Below are positions 1 through 8,579 of a stretch of DNA of 60,223 nt, one piece after another. A program made the translations under genes and the position numbers. Source of the stretch: Burkholderiaceae bacterium (lineage in GTDB: Bacteria; Pseudomonadota; Gammaproteobacteria; Burkholderiales; Burkholderiaceae); NCBI GenBank assembly GCA_947448625.1, contig CANFOT010000007.1, positions 1-60,223 of the forward strand. Reading direction: 5' to 3'. The notes beneath the pieces were generated by a model. That model was given only the letters and a program-made list of their open reading frames with translations. It searched no databases and was not told the DNA's origin. The number at the start of each line of letters is the position of its first letter. Within the stretch, counting starts at the first letter, position 1.

Positions 1-84
1 CAAAGTTACAGGCCCGTGCGTTTCACGCAGGGCTAAATCGATCATTGCGGTTACTGCAAAACGGCCTTTAGTTGTAAGTCTCAT
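1..84 (-). CDS. iscR: IscR, Fe-S cluster assembly regulator (5' end only)
   Basis: The minus strand from base 84 encodes 28 residues beginning MRLTTKGRFAVTAMIDLAL, which is the N-terminal helix-turn-helix start of Rrf2-family IscR. The rest lies outside the window. IscR is a [2Fe-2S] transcription factor that represses the isc operon when iron-sulfur supply is sufficient. The ATG is preceded by AAGGTGAC, a usable ribosome-binding site. Two IscR-like operator sequences lie just upstream, consistent with autoregulation. iscS and iscU presumably follow outside the window (inference). The assignment rests on a short but very characteristic N-terminus. Confidence 0.85.
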   Translation of the reverse strand, partial: MRLTTKGRFAVTAMIDLALRETHGPVTL

Positions 85-134
85 ATGTCACCTTGGTAAT
101 GGATTGTTATGGACAGCTAACAGTCGGGCGGGTA

Positions 135-159
135 ATACCCGACCATTCCGCTCAACTTT
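135..159 (-). promoter_or_regulatory. IscR type-1-like operator, site 1
   Basis: On the + strand this 25-mer starts ATACCCGACC and ends CTCAACTTT. Against the enterobacterial type-1 IscR consensus (ATASYYGACT-RWWWYA-GTCRRSTAT) I count 20 of 25 matches. It lies about 50 bp upstream of the iscR start, where autoregulatory sites sit in known isc operons. I did not place -35 and -10 elements with confidence. Confidence 0.6.
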
Positions 160-164
160 ACCAT

Positions 165-189
165 ATACCCCACTATTCTGCTCGGGATT
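165..189 (-). promoter_or_regulatory. IscR type-1-like operator, site 2
   Basis: This is a second 25-mer, beginning ATACCCCACT and ending CTCGGGATT on the + strand. It matches the type-1 consensus at 19 of 25 positions. It is offset exactly 30 bp from site 1, about three helical turns, so two dimers could bind the same face of the DNA. It is an upstream site for iscR and sits just downstream of the uvrB stop codon. Confidence 0.55.
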
Positions 190-198
190 AAAACAACC

Positions 199-2352
199 CT
201 AAATAGCGTCCCGCGAGCGCGCCCCAAAGGCCATTTCCTTAACCTTGGTAAGGCGATCGCGGGTAGCTGCAGCCTTCTCAAACTCCAAGTTCTTGGCCTC
301 AGAGTTCATTTGCTTCTCCAAACGCTTAATTTCGCCTGCCAGGTCCTTCTCACTCATATCCTCATAGCGAGCTCGTTCCTGCTCAACCTGCATCTCAGAG
401 CGCTTCTCTTTGACGTCGTAGACACCATCAATAATGTCCTTGATCCGCTTTTGGACGCCCCGTGGCTCAATCCCATTCGCCTTATTAAATGCAATTTGCT
501 TGGTGCGGCGACGTTCAGTCTCCCCCATTGCTCGCTTCATAGAATCAGTAATGCGGTCGGCATACAAAATCGCCTTGCCTCGAACGTTACGAGCCGCCCT
601 ACCGATGGTCTGAATCAAGCTGCGTTCGGAACGCAAGAAGCCTTCTTTATCGGCATCCAAAATCGCGACCAGTGAGACCTCAGGAATATCCAAGCCCTCG
701 CGCAATAAATTAATGCCGACCAAGACATCAAAGACACCTAAGCGTAGATCCCTCAGAATTTCTACGCGCTCTACCGTATCAATATCGGAGTGCACATAAC
801 GCACTTTCACACCGTTATCAGTCAAGTAATCAGTGAGTTGCTCAGCCATCCGTTTTGTGAGCACAGTAACCAATACCCTCTCATGCACCTTAACGCGATC
901 ATGGATTTGGTTAAGCAAGTCATCCACCTGCGAACTTGCTGGCAATACTTCAATCTCTGGATCGACCAATCCAGTTGGTCTAGCAACTTGCTCAACAATT
1001 TGTCCAGTGTGCGTATTTTCGTAATCAGCAGGTGTTGCAGAAACAAAAACAGTTTGACGCATCTTCGTCTCAAACTCAGTGAACTTCAGTGGACGATTAT
1101 CCATTGCTGAAGGTAAACGAAAGCCAAACTCCACCAAGGTATGTTTGCGAGATTTGTCGCCGTTGTACATGGCATTAAGCTGTCCAATCAGGACATGGCT
1201 TTCATCCAAAAACATCAAGGCATCATTGGGAAGATAATCAACCAAAGTTGGCGGAGCTTCACCGGGCATAGCTCCCGAGAGATGGCGGGAGTAGTTCTCG
1301 ATACCCTTGCAGAAACCTAACTCATTGAGCATTTCCAAGTCAAAGCGAGTGCGTTGCTCCAAACGTTGCGCCTCAACCAGCTTGCCATCCTTAACGAATT
1401 CATCTAAGCGAATGCGCAACTCAGACTTGATTGTTTCAATGGCTTTAAGAACGGTATCACGCGGCGTCACATAATGTGAGCTTGGATAGACTGTGAATCG
1501 CGGAATCTTTTGGCGAATTTTTCCAGTAAGCGGATCAAAGAATTGTAAGCTTTCAATAACATCATCAAAGAGCTCAACACGCACCGCTAATTCATTATGC
1601 TCAGCCGGAAAAATATCAATCGTATCGCCCCGCACCCGGAAAACACCGCGCTTGAAATCCGTCTCATTGCGGTCATACTGCATCGCAATTAAACGCATCA
1701 AAATATCGCGTTGACTCATCTTGTCCCCGGGGCGCAAAGTCATCACCATGCTGTGATAGTCACCAGGGTTACCGATACCGTAAATTGCGGATACGGTGGC
1801 AACGATAATGACGTCACGACGCTCTAGCAGACTCTTGGTCGCTGAAAGACGCATCTGCTCAATGTGCTCATTGATAGATGAATCTTTTTCAATAAACAAA
1901 TCACGCGTTGGAACATAGGCCTCAGGCTGGTAGTAATCATAGTAACTAACGAAGTACTCCACTGCGTTTTTAGGGAAAAACTCCCTAAACTCGCTATACA
2001 ACTGAGCAGCCAAGGTCTTATTGGGGGCAAAAATAATGGCCGGACGCCCTGTTCGAGCAATCACATTCGCCATGGTGAAAGTCTTACCCGAGCCAGTTAC
2101 CCCTAAAAGCGTCTGAAAGGTCAGTCCATCCTCAATACCAGCCACTAAAGCATCAATTGCAGCGGGCTGATCCCCGGCCGGCGGAAATGGCTGGTAGAGC
2201 TGAAAAGGGGAATCGGGAAAGGAAACAAACTTAGCAGGATCCAGGTCATGCCCCGCCTCACCCAAAGGATCAGCCACAGGGCTTCTCTTACTTTCGGCGA
2301 CTTTGGAATCTGAAGAGGTTTTGGGCAACTTAGGGGGCATCTCGGCTATCAT
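199..2352 (-). CDS. uvrB: Excinuclease ABC subunit B
   Basis: UvrB is the DNA-damage-verifying helicase-like subunit of the UvrABC nucleotide excision repair complex. The 717-residue protein has Walker A GVTGSGKT at residues 84-91, the beta-hairpin segment [10 protein letters not shown] at 137-146 that wedges between DNA strands, a DESH Walker B, helicase motif VI (QTIGRAARN), and a C-terminal UVR helical hairpin for UvrC contact. About 40 residues precede the usual start of the conserved core; an internal ATG at codon 5 is an alternative start. The gene is divergent from the aminotransferase at 2535. I could not find a convincing LexA box upstream. Confidence 0.98.
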   Translation of the reverse strand: MIAEMPPKLPKTSSDSKVAESKRSPVADPLGEAGHDLDPAKFVSFPDSPFQLYQPFPPAGDQPAAIDALVAGIEDGLTFQTLLGVTGSGKTFTMANVIARTGRPAIIFAPNKTLAAQLYSEFREFFPKNAVEYFVSYYDYYQPEAYVPTRDLFIEKDSSINEHIEQMRLSATKSLLERRDVIIVATVSAIYGIGNPGDYHSMVMTLRPGDKMSQRDILMRLIAMQYDRNETDFKRGVFRVRGDTIDIFPAEHNELAVRVELFDDVIESLQFFDPLTGKIRQKIPRFTVYPSSHYVTPRDTVLKAIETIKSELRIRLDEFVKDGKLVEAQRLEQRTRFDLEMLNELGFCKGIENYSRHLSGAMPGEAPPTLVDYLPNDALMFLDESHVLIGQLNAMYNGDKSRKHTLVEFGFRLPSAMDNRPLKFTEFETKMRQTVFVSATPADYENTHTGQIVEQVARPTGLVDPEIEVLPASSQVDDLLNQIHDRVKVHERVLVTVLTKRMAEQLTDYLTDNGVKVRYVHSDIDTVERVEILRDLRLGVFDVLVGINLLREGLDIPEVSLVAILDADKEGFLRSERSLIQTIGRAARNVRGKAILYADRITDSMKRAMGETERRRTKQIAFNKANGIEPRGVQKRIKDIIDGVYDVKEKRSEMQVEQERARYEDMSEKDLAGEIKRLEKQMNSEAKNLEFEKAAATRDRLTKVKEMAFGARSRDAI

Positions 2353-2534
2353 TTCAACTGTGAGTTTTACTTCACCGCGAATTTTGTATAAACATAGATT
2401 TTGCCGTTTTTATTTGGAAATAGTTGAATCTAGCTTCAAAAACAGCCATTTAAAGCAAATTTAAGTGAATTTAACGTCATTTAGCACTGAAATACGTCCT
2501 TTAATCACCTTTTTCCACCCCTTTTGATCCTCAA

Positions 2535-3734
2535 ATGAACCTTTTTACCTCAGTACAGTTAGCCCCTAAAGACCCTATTTTTGGCCTTACAGAAGCCTAT
2601 GTTGCCGATCAACGCGCAGACAAAGTAAATCTAGGTGTTGGTGTTTATTACACCGACGAAGGTAAGGTGCCCCTCTTGAAGGCGGTTATTAAGGCTGAGG
2701 AAGCCATTGTTGCAAAACATTCCCCTCGCAGCTACATCCCAATCGAGGGCCCGAACCCATACAACAGTGCAGTACAAAACCTCCTGTTCGGCGCAGACTC
2801 CACCCTAATTAAAGATGGTCGCGTAGTTACTGCCGAATGCCTTGGTGGCACTGGTGCATTACGCGTTGGCGCAGACTTTATCAAGCGCCTCAATTTAAAT
2901 GCACCCTGCGCAATTAGTAATCCAACCTGGGAAAACCACCGCGGGATTTTTGAATCCGCTGGATTTGAAGTAGTTGAGTACGCCTACTTCGATGGCAAAA
3001 CTCGTGGTGTTGATTTTGATGGCATGGTGAAATCCCTAGAGTCTTTCCCAAAGTACACAACTGTATTGCTGCATGCTTGTTGCCACAACCCAACTGGAGC
3101 TGACATTACTGAAGCGCAATGGCGTCAAGTAATTGATATCTGCAAAGCAAAAGAACTTATTCCATTCTTGGACATGGCCTACCAAGGCTTTGCCGCTGGC
3201 ATCGAACAAGACGGTATCGCAGTACGTTTGTTTGCGCAGTCTGGAATGTCTTTCTTTGTATCAAGCTCATTCTCTAAATCTTTCTCACTCTATGGTGAGC
3301 GAGTTGGTGCCCTGTCTATTGTGACCCAAAGCAAAGATGAATCTACTCGCGTGCTATCTCAATTGAAGCGTGTGATTCGTACAAACTACTCCAATCCCCC
3401 AACCCATGGTGCAGCTATTGCAGCTGCCGTACTCAATTCACCAGAACTCAGGCAACTTTGGGAAGATGAATTGGCAGAAATGCGTGATCGCATTAAAGCA
3501 ATGCGACATGGTTTGGTTGAGAAACTCGCCGCCGCCGGCGTAAAGCAAGATTTTGCTTTTATTGAAGCGCAGCGCGGCATGTTCTCCTACTCCGGCTTAA
3601 GCGCAGAGCAAGTGGAGCGTCTACAAAAGGAAGATGGCATTTATGCCCTCTCTACTGGTCGTATTTGTGTGGCTGCCCTCAATACTAAAAACATTGATAA
3701 AGTAGCCAAAGCAATCGCCCGCGTATTGGCGTAA
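2535..3734 (+). CDS. aspC: Aspartate/aromatic amino acid aminotransferase (class I)
   Basis: This is a PLP-dependent fold-type I transaminase exchanging amino groups between aspartate or aromatic amino acids and 2-oxoglutarate in the cytoplasm. The 399-residue length fits the AspC/TyrB family. Visible motifs are GGTGALRVGADF near residue 104 (phosphate-binding loop), NPTG at 185-188, D213 with A-Y (PLP ring contacts) and SSSFSKSFSLYGER with the PLP-lysine at K248. I cannot separate AspC from TyrB specificity by reading, so the symbol is provisional. It is transcribed divergently from uvrB and is 42 bp before phaZ. Confidence 0.92.
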   Translation: MNLFTSVQLAPKDPIFGLTEAYVADQRADKVNLGVGVYYTDEGKVPLLKAVIKAEEAIVAKHSPRSYIPIEGPNPYNSAVQNLLFGADSTLIKDGRVVTAECLGGTGALRVGADFIKRLNLNAPCAISNPTWENHRGIFESAGFEVVEYAYFDGKTRGVDFDGMVKSLESFPKYTTVLLHACCHNPTGADITEAQWRQVIDICKAKELIPFLDMAYQGFAAGIEQDGIAVRLFAQSGMSFFVSSSFSKSFSLYGERVGALSIVTQSKDESTRVLSQLKRVIRTNYSNPPTHGAAIAAAVLNSPELRQLWEDELAEMRDRIKAMRHGLVEKLAAAGVKQDFAFIEAQRGMFSYSGLSAEQVERLQKEDGIYALSTGRICVAALNTKNIDKVAKAIARVLA

Positions 3735-3776
3735 CAACGCGTAATAAGCGGCTACACTGAATTACCAGGAGGTACC

Positions 3777-5075
3777 ATGCTATATCAGTTACACGAATTT
3801 CAAAAAGCCCTACTTCAACCAGTGAGCTCTTGGGCTCGCGCTGCATCTGAAGCTTTTATAAATGCTTCTAATCCAGCATCAAAGATTCCGGGCTCTGATC
3901 GTTTAGCAGCTAGCTATGAACTCCTCTACCGATTAGGTAAAAACTACAAGAAACCAGAGTTTGGTATTCGCTCTGTAAAAGCACATGGTCGCGAAGTGGC
4001 GATTCATGAAAGAACGATTGTGGCTAAGCCATTTTGTAATCTAATTCGCTTTAAACGCTTCTCTGATGACCTTGATGTCATCAAGAAACTCAAAGATGAT
4101 CCGACAGTCTTAGTTGTAGCTCCACTGTCTGGTCACCACTCTACATTGCTACGCGATACCGTTCGCACGCTCTTGCAAGACCATAAGGTTTACATCACCG
4201 ACTGGATTGATGCTCGCATTGTTCCTGCCGATGAGGGCGATTTTGGCTTGGACGATTACGTTCACTACGTTCAAGATTTCATTCGCGCGATTGGTGCAGA
4301 CAATCTACACGTTATCTCCGTATGCCAGCCAACCGTTCCTACACTAGGCGCAATCTCCCTAATGGCTTCTGCAGGTGAAAAAACGCCCGCCTCTATGATC
4401 ATGATGGGTGGTCCGATCGATGCCCGCAAGTCACCTACTGCTGTAAATAACTTGGCCGATCAAAAATCGTATGACTGGTTTGAAAGTCATGTGATTTACA
4501 AAGTGCCGCCAACCTATCCCGGGGCTGGACGCAGGGTTTATCCAGGCTTCTTGCAGCACACTGGCTTTATTGCCATGAACCCACAAAATCATTTGCAGTC
4601 TCATTGGGATTATTTCCAAAACTTAGTACGTGGCGATGAGCAAGATGCTGAGGCCCACATTCGCTTTTACGATGAATACAATGCCGTCCTCGATATGGAC
4701 GCTAAGTTCTATCTGGATACCATTAAGACAGTATTCCAAGACTACTCATTACCGAATGGCACTTGGGCGGTATCGGGTGATCTAGTTAAACCGCAAGACA
4801 TTACAAAAACCGCTCTCCTCACCGTCGAAGGCGAGTTGGATGATATTTCCGGTAGCGGCCAAACTCGCTCAGCGCACGCACTGTGCGCTGGGATTCCAAA
4901 GACTCATAAAGATCACTATGAGGTTGCTGGCGCGGGTCACTACGGCATCTTCTCTGGTCGCCGTTGGCGTGAAAAGGTTTATCCGAAAATTAAGTCCTTT
5001 ATTCGAGAGCACCAAGGCGTACAGAAGAAAACCCGTGCTCGACCTCCAAAACTAGAAGGTTCAAAGTCTGCATAA
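3777..5075 (+). CDS. phaZ: Intracellular polyhydroxyalkanoate depolymerase
   Basis: This enzyme mobilises stored polyhydroxybutyrate by hydrolysing the granule polymer. The 432-residue protein resembles the Cupriavidus PhaZ1 type: an N-terminal MLYQLHEFQKALLQP segment, an alpha/beta-hydrolase core and a PHB_depo_C domain. The nucleophile elbow reads ISVCQPTVP with the cysteine at residue 183, the position of the catalytic cysteine in the Cupriavidus enzyme, instead of a serine. C-terminal GAGHYGIFSGRRW supplies the catalytic histidine region. A near-perfect AGGAGG lies 5 nt before the ATG, suggesting strong translation. A rho-independent terminator follows. Confidence 0.93.
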   Translation: MLYQLHEFQKALLQPVSSWARAASEAFINASNPASKIPGSDRLAASYELLYRLGKNYKKPEFGIRSVKAHGREVAIHERTIVAKPFCNLIRFKRFSDDLDVIKKLKDDPTVLVVAPLSGHHSTLLRDTVRTLLQDHKVYITDWIDARIVPADEGDFGLDDYVHYVQDFIRAIGADNLHVISVCQPTVPTLGAISLMASAGEKTPASMIMMGGPIDARKSPTAVNNLADQKSYDWFESHVIYKVPPTYPGAGRRVYPGFLQHTGFIAMNPQNHLQSHWDYFQNLVRGDEQDAEAHIRFYDEYNAVLDMDAKFYLDTIKTVFQDYSLPNGTWAVSGDLVKPQDITKTALLTVEGELDDISGSGQTRSAHALCAGIPKTHKDHYEVAGAGHYGIFSGRRWREKVYPKIKSFIREHQGVQKKTRARPPKLEGSKSA

Positions 5076-5082
5076 ATCAGTG

Positions 5083-5114
5083 GCGCGACTTTCGGGTCGC
5101 GCTTCTAGTTTTAG
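5083..5114 (+). terminator. Rho-independent terminator of phaZ
   Basis: GCGCGAC (5083-5089) pairs perfectly with GTCGCGC (5096-5102) around a 6-nt loop and is followed by the T-rich run TTCTAGTTTTAG. It begins 8 nt after the phaZ stop and separates phaZ from rsxB. Confidence 0.8.
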
Positions 5115-5129
5115 GGCATACAAATTGCA

Positions 5130-5822
5130 ATGAACATCCAGCAGGCGAAAGAACTAGCCGATCTTCTTCAGGACGCACTCCCTCAAACCCAATGCACCAA
5201 ATGTGGCTTTCCGGATTGCCGGGCTTATGCAGAGGCTTTAGCATCTGGTGAAGCGCTACCGAATCGATGCCCTCCTGGTGGCATAGAGGGAATTAAAAGG
5301 CTAAGCACTATCCTTGCCCCAGCATTTCCTCAGGATGCTTTTGAATTACATCCCAACATTGATCCTGAGTGCGGTATAGAACGTCCCAGGCCTGTGGCAT
5401 TCATTGATCCCAAGACTTGCATTGGCTGCACGCTGTGTATTCAGGCTTGTCCTGTAGATGCCATCGTGGGAGCCTCTAAGCAAATGCATGTGGTCTTGAG
5501 TGATTGGTGTACCGGTTGCGATCTCTGCATTCCTCCATGCCCTGTCGACTGCATCATGATGATTGATGTCACCGACAAGAAAGTTGGCTGGGATGCTTGG
5601 TCACCAGAATTAGCTCAGATTGCACGCACACGATATGAGGCACGTGATGTCCGACTGGATCGCGAGCAGCGTGACAATGACGAGCGCCTAGCAAAAAAGG
5701 CTGCCGCCAAATTAGTTACGGTCAATGCTGAGAATCCAGAATCAGAAGATGCCAAAAAAGAACAAGAAAGAAAGCGGGCGATCATCGCCGCCGCAATTGC
5801 GAGAGCCCAGCAAAAGAAATGA
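5130..5822 (+). CDS. rsxB: RsxB/RnfB-like ferredoxin, soluble solitary form
   Basis: This iron-sulfur electron carrier has the architecture of Rnf/Rsx subunit B. A 4Fe-4S domain uses C22, C25, C30 and C47 (CTKCGFPDC ... CPPGG), followed by two ferredoxin clusters at C97/C100/C103/C107 and C127/C130/C133/C137. It lacks the N-terminal membrane helix of the enterobacterial protein, starting directly at QQAKELADLL. The last 60 residues are charged and rich in Ala, Glu and Lys. No rnfA, C, D, G or E gene is nearby. Its stop overlaps the nth start (ATGA), so the two are translationally coupled; a role delivering electrons for Fe-S maintenance is a guess. Confidence 0.88.
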   Translation: MNIQQAKELADLLQDALPQTQCTKCGFPDCRAYAEALASGEALPNRCPPGGIEGIKRLSTILAPAFPQDAFELHPNIDPECGIERPRPVAFIDPKTCIGCTLCIQACPVDAIVGASKQMHVVLSDWCTGCDLCIPPCPVDCIMMIDVTDKKVGWDAWSPELAQIARTRYEARDVRLDREQRDNDERLAKKAAAKLVTVNAENPESEDAKKEQERKRAIIAAAIARAQQKK

Positions 5823-6478
5823 TGAATCTCGAAAAGCGTCAGGCCTTCTTTGAGCTACTCAGAGAAAACAATCCCAATCCAGAAACCGAGCTGGAATACA
5901 GCTCACCCTTTGAGTTACTGATCGCAGTTCTGTTATCAGCTCAAGCAACCGATATTTCCGTAAATAAAGGCACCCGAAAACTCTTCAAGATTGCCAACAC
6001 GCCTCAAGCTCTTCTTGATCTAGGTGAGGAAGGTGTAAAACCCTATATCCAGCATATTGGATTATTTAACGCTAAAGGCAGGCACATCCAAGAGACTTGT
6101 CGACTACTACTTGAGCGGCATAGTGGCGAGGTGCCACAGAATCAAGAAGATCTAGAGGCGCTCCCCGGTGTTGGCAGAAAAACAGCTAACGTAATTCTCA
6201 ATACTGCCTTTGGTCAACCCACCATGGCAGTCGACACCCATATCTTTAGAGTCTCAAACCGTACTGGCCTAGCACCAGGTAAAGACGTTCTGAAAGTCGA
6301 GGAGCAATTGCTCAAGCGCGTGCCCAAAGAGTTTTTACAGGATGCGCATCACTGGCTTATTCTGCATGGTAGGTATACCTGCAAGGCCCGCAACCCTGAT
6401 TGCGAGCAATGTATTGTTGAACCACTCTGCAGCTTTAAGCAAAAAACCGGTAAAGGAAAAGTTCGTGGCAATATTTAA
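5819..6478 (+). CDS. nth: Endonuclease III
   Basis: Nth is a bifunctional DNA glycosylase/AP lyase that removes oxidised pyrimidines in base excision repair. The 219-residue protein has the helix-hairpin-helix LPGVGRKTANV with catalytic lysine K121, catalytic aspartate D139 in VDTHIFRV, and the C-X6-C-X2-C-X5-C iron-sulfur loop at C188, C195, C198 and C204. The ATG overlaps the rsxB stop by 4 nt. A second in-frame ATG follows immediately and could be the actual start. The pairing with a ferredoxin-like protein is suggestive because Nth carries a 4Fe-4S cluster. Confidence 0.97.
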   Translation: MMNLEKRQAFFELLRENNPNPETELEYSSPFELLIAVLLSAQATDISVNKGTRKLFKIANTPQALLDLGEEGVKPYIQHIGLFNAKGRHIQETCRLLLERHSGEVPQNQEDLEALPGVGRKTANVILNTAFGQPTMAVDTHIFRVSNRTGLAPGKDVLKVEEQLLKRVPKEFLQDAHHWLILHGRYTCKARNPDCEQCIVEPLCSFKQKTGKGKVRGNI

Positions 6479-6896
6479 TCCCACACGCGAAGAAGTGAGG
6501 CGTTTTTTCTGCGATACCTGGAAGAAAAAAACCGAGGATCATATTCTGACCCCAATGGAAATGATTGCCAGCGATTGGATGGTGCAGCACCCGGAATATC
6601 ACGCCCTCCTGGCAGACCCAGAAGGCGCAGTTGCACAAGACTACACGCCGGAGCGCGGCGAAACCAACCCCTTCTTGCACCTCTCGATGCACTTATCCAT
6701 TAGCGAGCAAATCTCCATCGATCAACCACCCGGCATCAAGGGGATAGCTGAAAAGCTAGCAAAAAAATTAGGCTCCGAGCATGAGGCTCAGCATGCCATG
6801 ATGGAGTGCCTAGGACAAGTGATGTGGGAAGCTCAACGTGAAGGCCAAGCGCTGAGTCCCGAGAAGTATCTAGAGGCCCTAAAAAAATTAGCTTGA
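6465..6896 (+). CDS. DUF1841 family protein
   Basis: The 143-residue protein starts VAIFNPTREEVRRFFCDTW and matches what I remember of DUF1841, a family of small soluble proteins of unknown function. I chose the GTG at 6465 because the family starts at this NPTRE segment, and AAAGGAAAA sits 5 nt upstream. Longer reading extends upstream only within the nth frame overlap. It overlaps the end of nth by 14 nt and is the third gene of the rsxB-nth operon. The N-terminal half carries LTPMEMIASDWM and the C-terminal half is helical with histidines (HLSMHLSI, HEAQHAMM). No function can be stated. Confidence 0.8.
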   Translation: MAIFNPTREEVRRFFCDTWKKKTEDHILTPMEMIASDWMVQHPEYHALLADPEGAVAQDYTPERGETNPFLHLSMHLSISEQISIDQPPGIKGIAEKLAKKLGSEHEAQHAMMECLGQVMWEAQREGQALSPEKYLEALKKLA

Positions 6897-6906
6897 AAGC
6901 AAGCCT

Positions 6907-8061
6907 TTAATCACCATGACTACCCAAAATCACTGTAGCCTGACTCGATAAAACACCGCCGTTACCATGAGCCAAAGCAACCTCGCAATTTGGGACCTGT
7001 CGCTGTCCACACTCACCACGTAACTGACGAACTGACTCTATCAATAAAAAGAGGCCATACATACCAGGATGGCAATAAGATAAGCCACCGCCATTGGTGT
7101 TCACTGGCAGGTGTCCACCCGGAGCAATTCCACCATTAGCCACAAACTCACCACCCTCACCTTTGGCGCAAAAACCTAAGTCCTCTAAAAATAAAATGGT
7201 GTTGATCGTAAAGGCGTCATAAACCATCGCTAAATCAACCTCTCGATGAGTAATGCCTGCCATTGCATAAGCCTTCGGACCCGAGATTGCCGCACCACTA
7301 ACAGTTAAGTCTGGCATTCCAGAAATGCCAATGTGAGACAACTCCTCACCAACACCCAAAATATAGGCAGGTGATTTCTTCAAATCTTTTGCGCGCGCGG
7401 CGCTAGTCAAGATGATTGCACCTCCACCATCAGTGACCAAGCAACAATCGCGAATGGTGAGCGGTGAACTCACCATTCGCGCGTTGATCACTTCATCAAC
7501 ACTTAATGGCTTCTTCTCCCAAGCGACTGGGTTCATTAAAGCCCACTTCCTTGCGGCCACTGCAACTTCAGCCAACTGCTCGCGTGTAGTGCCATATTGA
7601 TACATATGTCTCGCGGCAACCATTGCATAAGCAGAGGTAGGTAAAAATGGCTTATAAGGAGTCTCGTAAGCGTTGTACTCCCTAGGGCTAGCAGCAGCAC
7701 GGCTCACAGATTTCTGGGTGCTTCCGTATGCAATCAGCGCAACATCACACAAGCCATTATTAATAGCTGCCATTGCATGCGCTACGTGGGACATAAATGA
7801 AGAACCACCCATTTGCGTATTGTCTTGATAGCGAGGTTTCAGACCCAAATACTCGCAAAGACCAAGACTAGAAAAACGCGCTTGTGAAGTGGCTGTAAAA
7901 ACACCATCGATATCCTTTAACTCCAAACCGCAGTCTGTCAAAGCGCGATGGGTTGCCTGTGCCATCAAATCATATGGAGTGGTTCCAGGGGCGCAAAGGC
8001 CTAATTCGGATTCAGCGGCACCGACAATAGCGACACTCCCGCGACGAAGACTATCTGACAT
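6907..8061 (-). CDS. Thiolase-like protein (lipid-transfer/SCP2-thiolase branch) without catalytic cysteines
   Basis: This 384-residue thiolase-fold protein belongs to the lipid-transfer (Ltp/SCPx) branch: IVGAAESELG at the N-terminus, paired halves, and C-terminal HGNGG at 365-369. Where true thiolases have the acyl-accepting Cys it reads GGSSF (85-89), and the HDCF-type motif reads YDAFTIN. The last Cys-containing loop is replaced by HGNGG. It therefore may not be a Claisen thiolase. Its start codon overlaps the stop of the DUF35 gene (TAATG), an arrangement known for two-subunit Ltp/DUF35 retro-aldolases. Divergent acyl-CoA ligase 8580 suggests a CoA-thioester substrate. Substrate unknown. 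Confidence 0.85.
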   Translation of the reverse strand: MSDSLRRGSVAIVGAAESELGLCAPGTTPYDLMAQATHRALTDCGLELKDIDGVFTATSQARFSSLGLCEYLGLKPRYQDNTQMGGSSFMSHVAHAMAAINNGLCDVALIAYGSTQKSVSRAAASPREYNAYETPYKPFLPTSAYAMVAARHMYQYGTTREQLAEVAVAARKWALMNPVAWEKKPLSVDEVINARMVSSPLTIRDCCLVTDGGGAIILTSAARAKDLKKSPAYILGVGEELSHIGISGMPDLTVSGAAISGPKAYAMAGITHREVDLAMVYDAFTINTILFLEDLGFCAKGEGGEFVANGGIAPGGHLPVNTNGGGLSYCHPGMYGLFLLIESVRQLRGECGQRQVPNCEVALAHGNGGVLSSQATVILGSHGD

Positions 8062-8447
8062 TACGCAGCCTCCTTCACTGGGAAAAAAATTGGATATTTT
8101 TTTCCATCATCAAAGCTTGTCATTTTCACTTGCACACGTAAACCTATCCGTATATGTTCGGGATCGATGCCCTCAACTCGCGACATCATTCGATAACCCT
8201 CATCCAGGTCGATCAAGGCGACGTTGTAAGGCTTTTCATCGCGAGAGTAAATGGCAGTGGTGGAGTAAACGGTACCCAGGCCCTGACTAATCTCCCAGCG
8301 CAGCTCCTCGCCCGTCTTGGGCTCTAGGATGCGCGGGTAAAAAATGGCCTTGCCACTTGGGGTGCGCTGAAAGGCTAATTGATCCTTCTGGCAGTAGTCC
8401 ATGTAAACACCATTAGGGGATGCCTTGGCTAAATCAAACTCATTCAA
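8061..8447 (-). CDS. DUF35 OB-fold (Zn-ribbon-derived) acyl-CoA-associated protein
   Basis: This 128-residue protein is the usual partner of SCP2-type thiolases. DUF35 proteins have an N-terminal rubredoxin-like zinc ribbon and a C-terminal OB fold that binds the CoA moiety. Here the ribbon is degenerate: only one cysteine remains (YCQKDQLAF near residue 20) and the paired CxxC is missing. The segment GKAIFYPRILEP and GTVYSTTAIY are typical of the OB part. It is first in a two-gene unit and overlaps the thiolase-like gene by one base, so the two proteins probably form a complex (inference from the family). Confidence 0.85.
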   Translation of the reverse strand: MNEFDLAKASPNGVYMDYCQKDQLAFQRTPSGKAIFYPRILEPKTGEELRWEISQGLGTVYSTTAIYSRDEKPYNVALIDLDEGYRMMSRVEGIDPEHIRIGLRVQVKMTSFDDGKKYPIFFPVKEAA

Positions 8448-8579
8448 GATGGGTCTCCATTGATTCTAGTTAGTCTATTGAATTGTTATTTTGACTAAAT
8501 TATGCCTCTTACTTAAAATCATTCTAATAAAAATATATTTGAGACAGCGCCAGCTGGGATGTCGGCAAACTGACAACCC

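Noticed and set aside
822..2060. Several open frames opposite or within uvrB, clpB and aceA
   Set aside because: They are shadows of well-conserved genes with no ribosome-binding sites or recognisable protein features.
2353..2450. Possible LexA box upstream of uvrB around TGTATAAACATA
   Set aside because: It lacks the CTGT-N8-ACAG pattern; the spacing between TGT and ACA half-sites is wrong and the outer bases do not match.
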